This document shows positions 62,501 to 64,000 of a stretch of 64,000 nt of DNA, in pieces. The stretch's first letter is position 1. Every line of letters starts with the position of its first letter. The translations under genes and the position numbers were made by a program. The notes beneath the pieces were generated by a model. That model saw only the letters and a program-made list of their open reading frames with translations, was not told the DNA's origin and ran no database searches. Origin of the DNA: Methylobacterium terricola (GTDB lineage: Bacteria > Pseudomonadota > Alphaproteobacteria > Rhizobiales > Beijerinckiaceae). The DNA lies in the NCBI RefSeq assembly GCF_006151805.1, contig NZ_VDDA01000023.1, positions 1-64,000 of the forward strand. Reading direction: 5' to 3'.

Positions 62501-64000
62501 ATGGCGAACCCGTCGCGCGGCGGCGTCCAGGGCATCTCCCTGTCGCCGCTGACGCTCAACCTCCGCTACGCCGCGCCCGGCCAGGGCTCGGGCTGGTTCG
62601 GGCCGGGCGTACCCATGCCGCCCTCCGCCCCGCCGGAGGTGCGTGGCCGCGCCTGGGATTTCCCGGTCGGCTACAACCTCGCCACCACCGCCCGGGCCTA
62701 CGAGCCGGTCGGGTTCGACATGCTGCGGCGGCTCGCCGACGGCTACGACCTGCTCCGGCTCGTCATCGAGACGCGCAAGGATCAGGTCGCCCGGATGGAC
62801 TGGACGATCCGGCCGCGCGAAGGGCGGGCGGTCGACCGCCGGACCGCGGCACTCGTCGCGTGGCTGCGCAAGCCCGACGGGCTGCACCGGTGGGACGACT
62901 GGCTGCGCATGGTGCTCGAGGACGTGCTGGTCCTCGACGCCCTGTCGTTGCTGAAGCGCCGCGACTACTCCGGCAACCTGCTGGCCCTGGAGCCGATCGA
63001 CGGCGCCACGATCAAGCCGCTGGTCGACGACTGGGGCCGCGTCCCCGAGCCGATGCTGCGCGCCGGCGAGACCGAGTGGCCCGACGCCTACCAGCAGATC
63101 CTCAAGGGCCTGCCGGCGGTGAACTACACCGCCAACGACCTGCTCTACCGGCCGCGGAACCGGCGCGTGAACCGGGTCTACGGCTACTCGCCCGTCGAGC
63201 AGGTGATGACCACGGTCAACATCGCCCTGCGCCGGCAGGTCGGGACCCTGGAATATTACACCTCGGGCAATGTCCCCGATTCGCTGATCGGCGTGCCCGA
63301 CACCTGGACGCCCGACCAGATCGCGGCATTCCAGAACCACTGGGACTCGCTGTTCGAGGGCAACCAGGCGCGCCGTCGCAAGGCCAAGTTCGTGCCCGGC
63401 GGCGTCGCCAAGACCTTCATCCAGACCCGCGAGCCGGAGCTGAAGGGCGAGTTCGACGAGTGGCTGGCCCGCGTCGTCTGCTTCGCCTTCTCGACCTCGC
63501 CGCAGGCCCTGCTCAAGCAGATGAACCGCGCGAGCGCGGACACCCAGAAGGAAATCGCCGAGGAGGAAGGCCTGGCGCCGCTCCTCGACTGGGTGAAGGG
63601 CCTGATCGACGACGTGCTCGCCGACGACCTCGGCGCGCCCGAGCTCGAATTCGCCTGGGCCGAGGACGCGCAGATCGACGAGGCGCGGCAGGCCGAGATC
63701 CTGCGGGGCAAGGCCTCCTCGGGTCTGATGAGCATCAACGAGGTGCGGGCGAAGGACGGCCTCGATCCCGACCCGTCGCCGGCGGCCAACCAGCTGATGG
63801 TGCTCACCGGATCCGGTTACGTGCCGATCGACGCGAACACGCTGGAGGCCAAGAAGGCGGCCATGGACCTGCTCGGCCCGCCGCCGGGGCCAGGTGGTGC
63901 GTTCGGGGCGCAGGGCGGCGGGCAGGAGCAGGACGACGAGGACGGGGTCGCCAAGCGGCTCCTCGCCAGGTTCGATTTGGCCAAGTTCGACCTCGCCAAG
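62501..64000 (+). CDS. Phage portal protein, 3' end cut by the window
   Basis: The first 500 codons are in the window without a stop. GGAG lies 6 bases before the ATG. Portal-type blocks include FDMLRRLADGYDLLRLVIET, VLEDVLVLDALSLLKRRDYS, YGYSPVEQVMTTVNIALRRQ and FSTSPQALLKQMNRASADTQ. Near the edge it becomes Gly/Gln/Asp-rich, then repeats a FDLAK unit (RFDLAKFDLAK). The portal forms the ring through which TerL packages DNA. Confidence 0.88.
   Translation, partial: MANPSRGGVQGISLSPLTLNLRYAAPGQGSGWFGPGVPMPPSAPPEVRGRAWDFPVGYNLATTARAYEPVGFDMLRRLADGYDLLRLVIETRKDQVARMDWTIRPREGRAVDRRTAALVAWLRKPDGLHRWDDWLRMVLEDVLVLDALSLLKRRDYSGNLLALEPIDGATIKPLVDDWGRVPEPMLRAGETEWPDAYQQILKGLPAVNYTANDLLYRPRNRRVNRVYGYSPVEQVMTTVNIALRRQVGTLEYYTSGNVPDSLIGVPDTWTPDQIAAFQNHWDSLFEGNQARRRKAKFVPGGVAKTFIQTREPELKGEFDEWLARVVCFAFSTSPQALLKQMNRASADTQKEIAEEEGLAPLLDWVKGLIDDVLADDLGAPELEFAWAEDAQIDEARQAEILRGKASSGLMSINEVRAKDGLDPDPSPAANQLMVLTGSGYVPIDANTLEAKKAAMDLLGPPPGPGGAFGAQGGGQEQDDEDGVAKRLLARFDLAKFDLAK

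Larger units (their letters stand above)
33618..64000. mobile_element. Prophage, left end at tRNA-Ser, continuing past the window
   Basis: An integrase next to a tRNA 3' end, a divergent cI/cro-type switch, a recombination/replication module, terminase genes and a portal gene appear in the usual lambdoid-like order. The right end, head, tail and lysis genes are outside the window, so the exact att core and whether the phage is complete cannot be judged. Three AT-rich cargo blocks (about 37.4-39.1, 50.1-52.2 and 55.5-58.5 kb) interrupt the GC-rich backbone. Confidence 0.92.

Noticed and set aside
60010..62559. Minus-strand frame of 849 codons opposite the large terminase
   Set aside because: Antisense shadow; the plus-strand terminase motifs are complete.
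63940..64000. Tandem FDLAK repeats at the end of the portal frame as a separate repeat element
   Set aside because: Only about two units are visible before the window ends, inside a continuous open frame; too little to call a repeat.

Overview
The window reads as chromosomal DNA of a high-GC alphaproteobacterium of the Methylobacterium/Methylorubrum type (order Hyphomicrobiales). This is an inference from very GC-rich codon use, a malyl-CoA lyase (mclA), an IalB-family secreted protein, HspQ, a Dpp-type peptide transporter and the mfd/sdhE // recG arrangement. No rRNA or other species marker is present, so the genus is a judgement and not a measurement.

Positions 1-33,500 are mostly core chromosome. 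After an IS5-family transposase tail and an AT-richer orphan gene come transcription-coupled repair (mfd), SDH flavinylation (sdhE), recombination (recG), a receiver-like protein lacking its phosphoacceptor, a degenerate adenylate-forming enzyme, ialB, hspQ, mclA, a patatin, a UbiH-like hydroxylase divergent from a quinone reductase, pncA and rimO. rimO is followed by two small ORFs, the first broken by a 5-bp duplication. The folate operon pabB-pabA-pabC comes next, but about 2.66 kb of foreign DNA separates pabB from pabA. A 15-bp direct repeat of the original pabA 5' end flanks it, and pabA now has to start from TTG or another non-native codon. The insert carries a Hint-domain protein and a frameshifted gene with an R-x4-H (HEPN-like) motif. 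A dppABCDF operon, a membrane class III nucleotide cyclase and a VOC protein complete this part.

A tRNA-Ser(UGA) at 33,528-33,617 marks the left end of a prophage that runs past the window end. It holds a tyrosine integrase, a leftward operon of six overlapping small genes, and a divergent cI-like repressor (HTH plus Ser/Lys S24 peptidase) and Cro-like gene around a palindromic operator. A replication/recombination module follows: RuvC-like resolvase, Sak4-like ATPase, DUF669-like protein, PD-(D/E)XK nuclease, a helicase fused to a J domain, and a primase-polymerase/DUF3987 protein. A BRO antirepressor, a NusG-N-like protein, small and large terminase and the 5' part of a portal gene come last.

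Three AT-rich cargo loci interrupt the GC-rich phage backbone: two small exported proteins (about 37.4-39.1 kb), a DUF262 plus HEPN gene pair (about 50.1-52.2 kb) that resembles a defence or toxin module but has a frameshift in DUF262, and an 833-residue exported protein with two long hydrophobic stretches between helical regions (55.5-58.0 kb). The DUF262/HEPN pair, the 833-residue protein and the pabA insertion are the most interesting items. A winged-helix-like C-terminal segment shared by the primase and the BRO protein shows domain exchange inside the phage.
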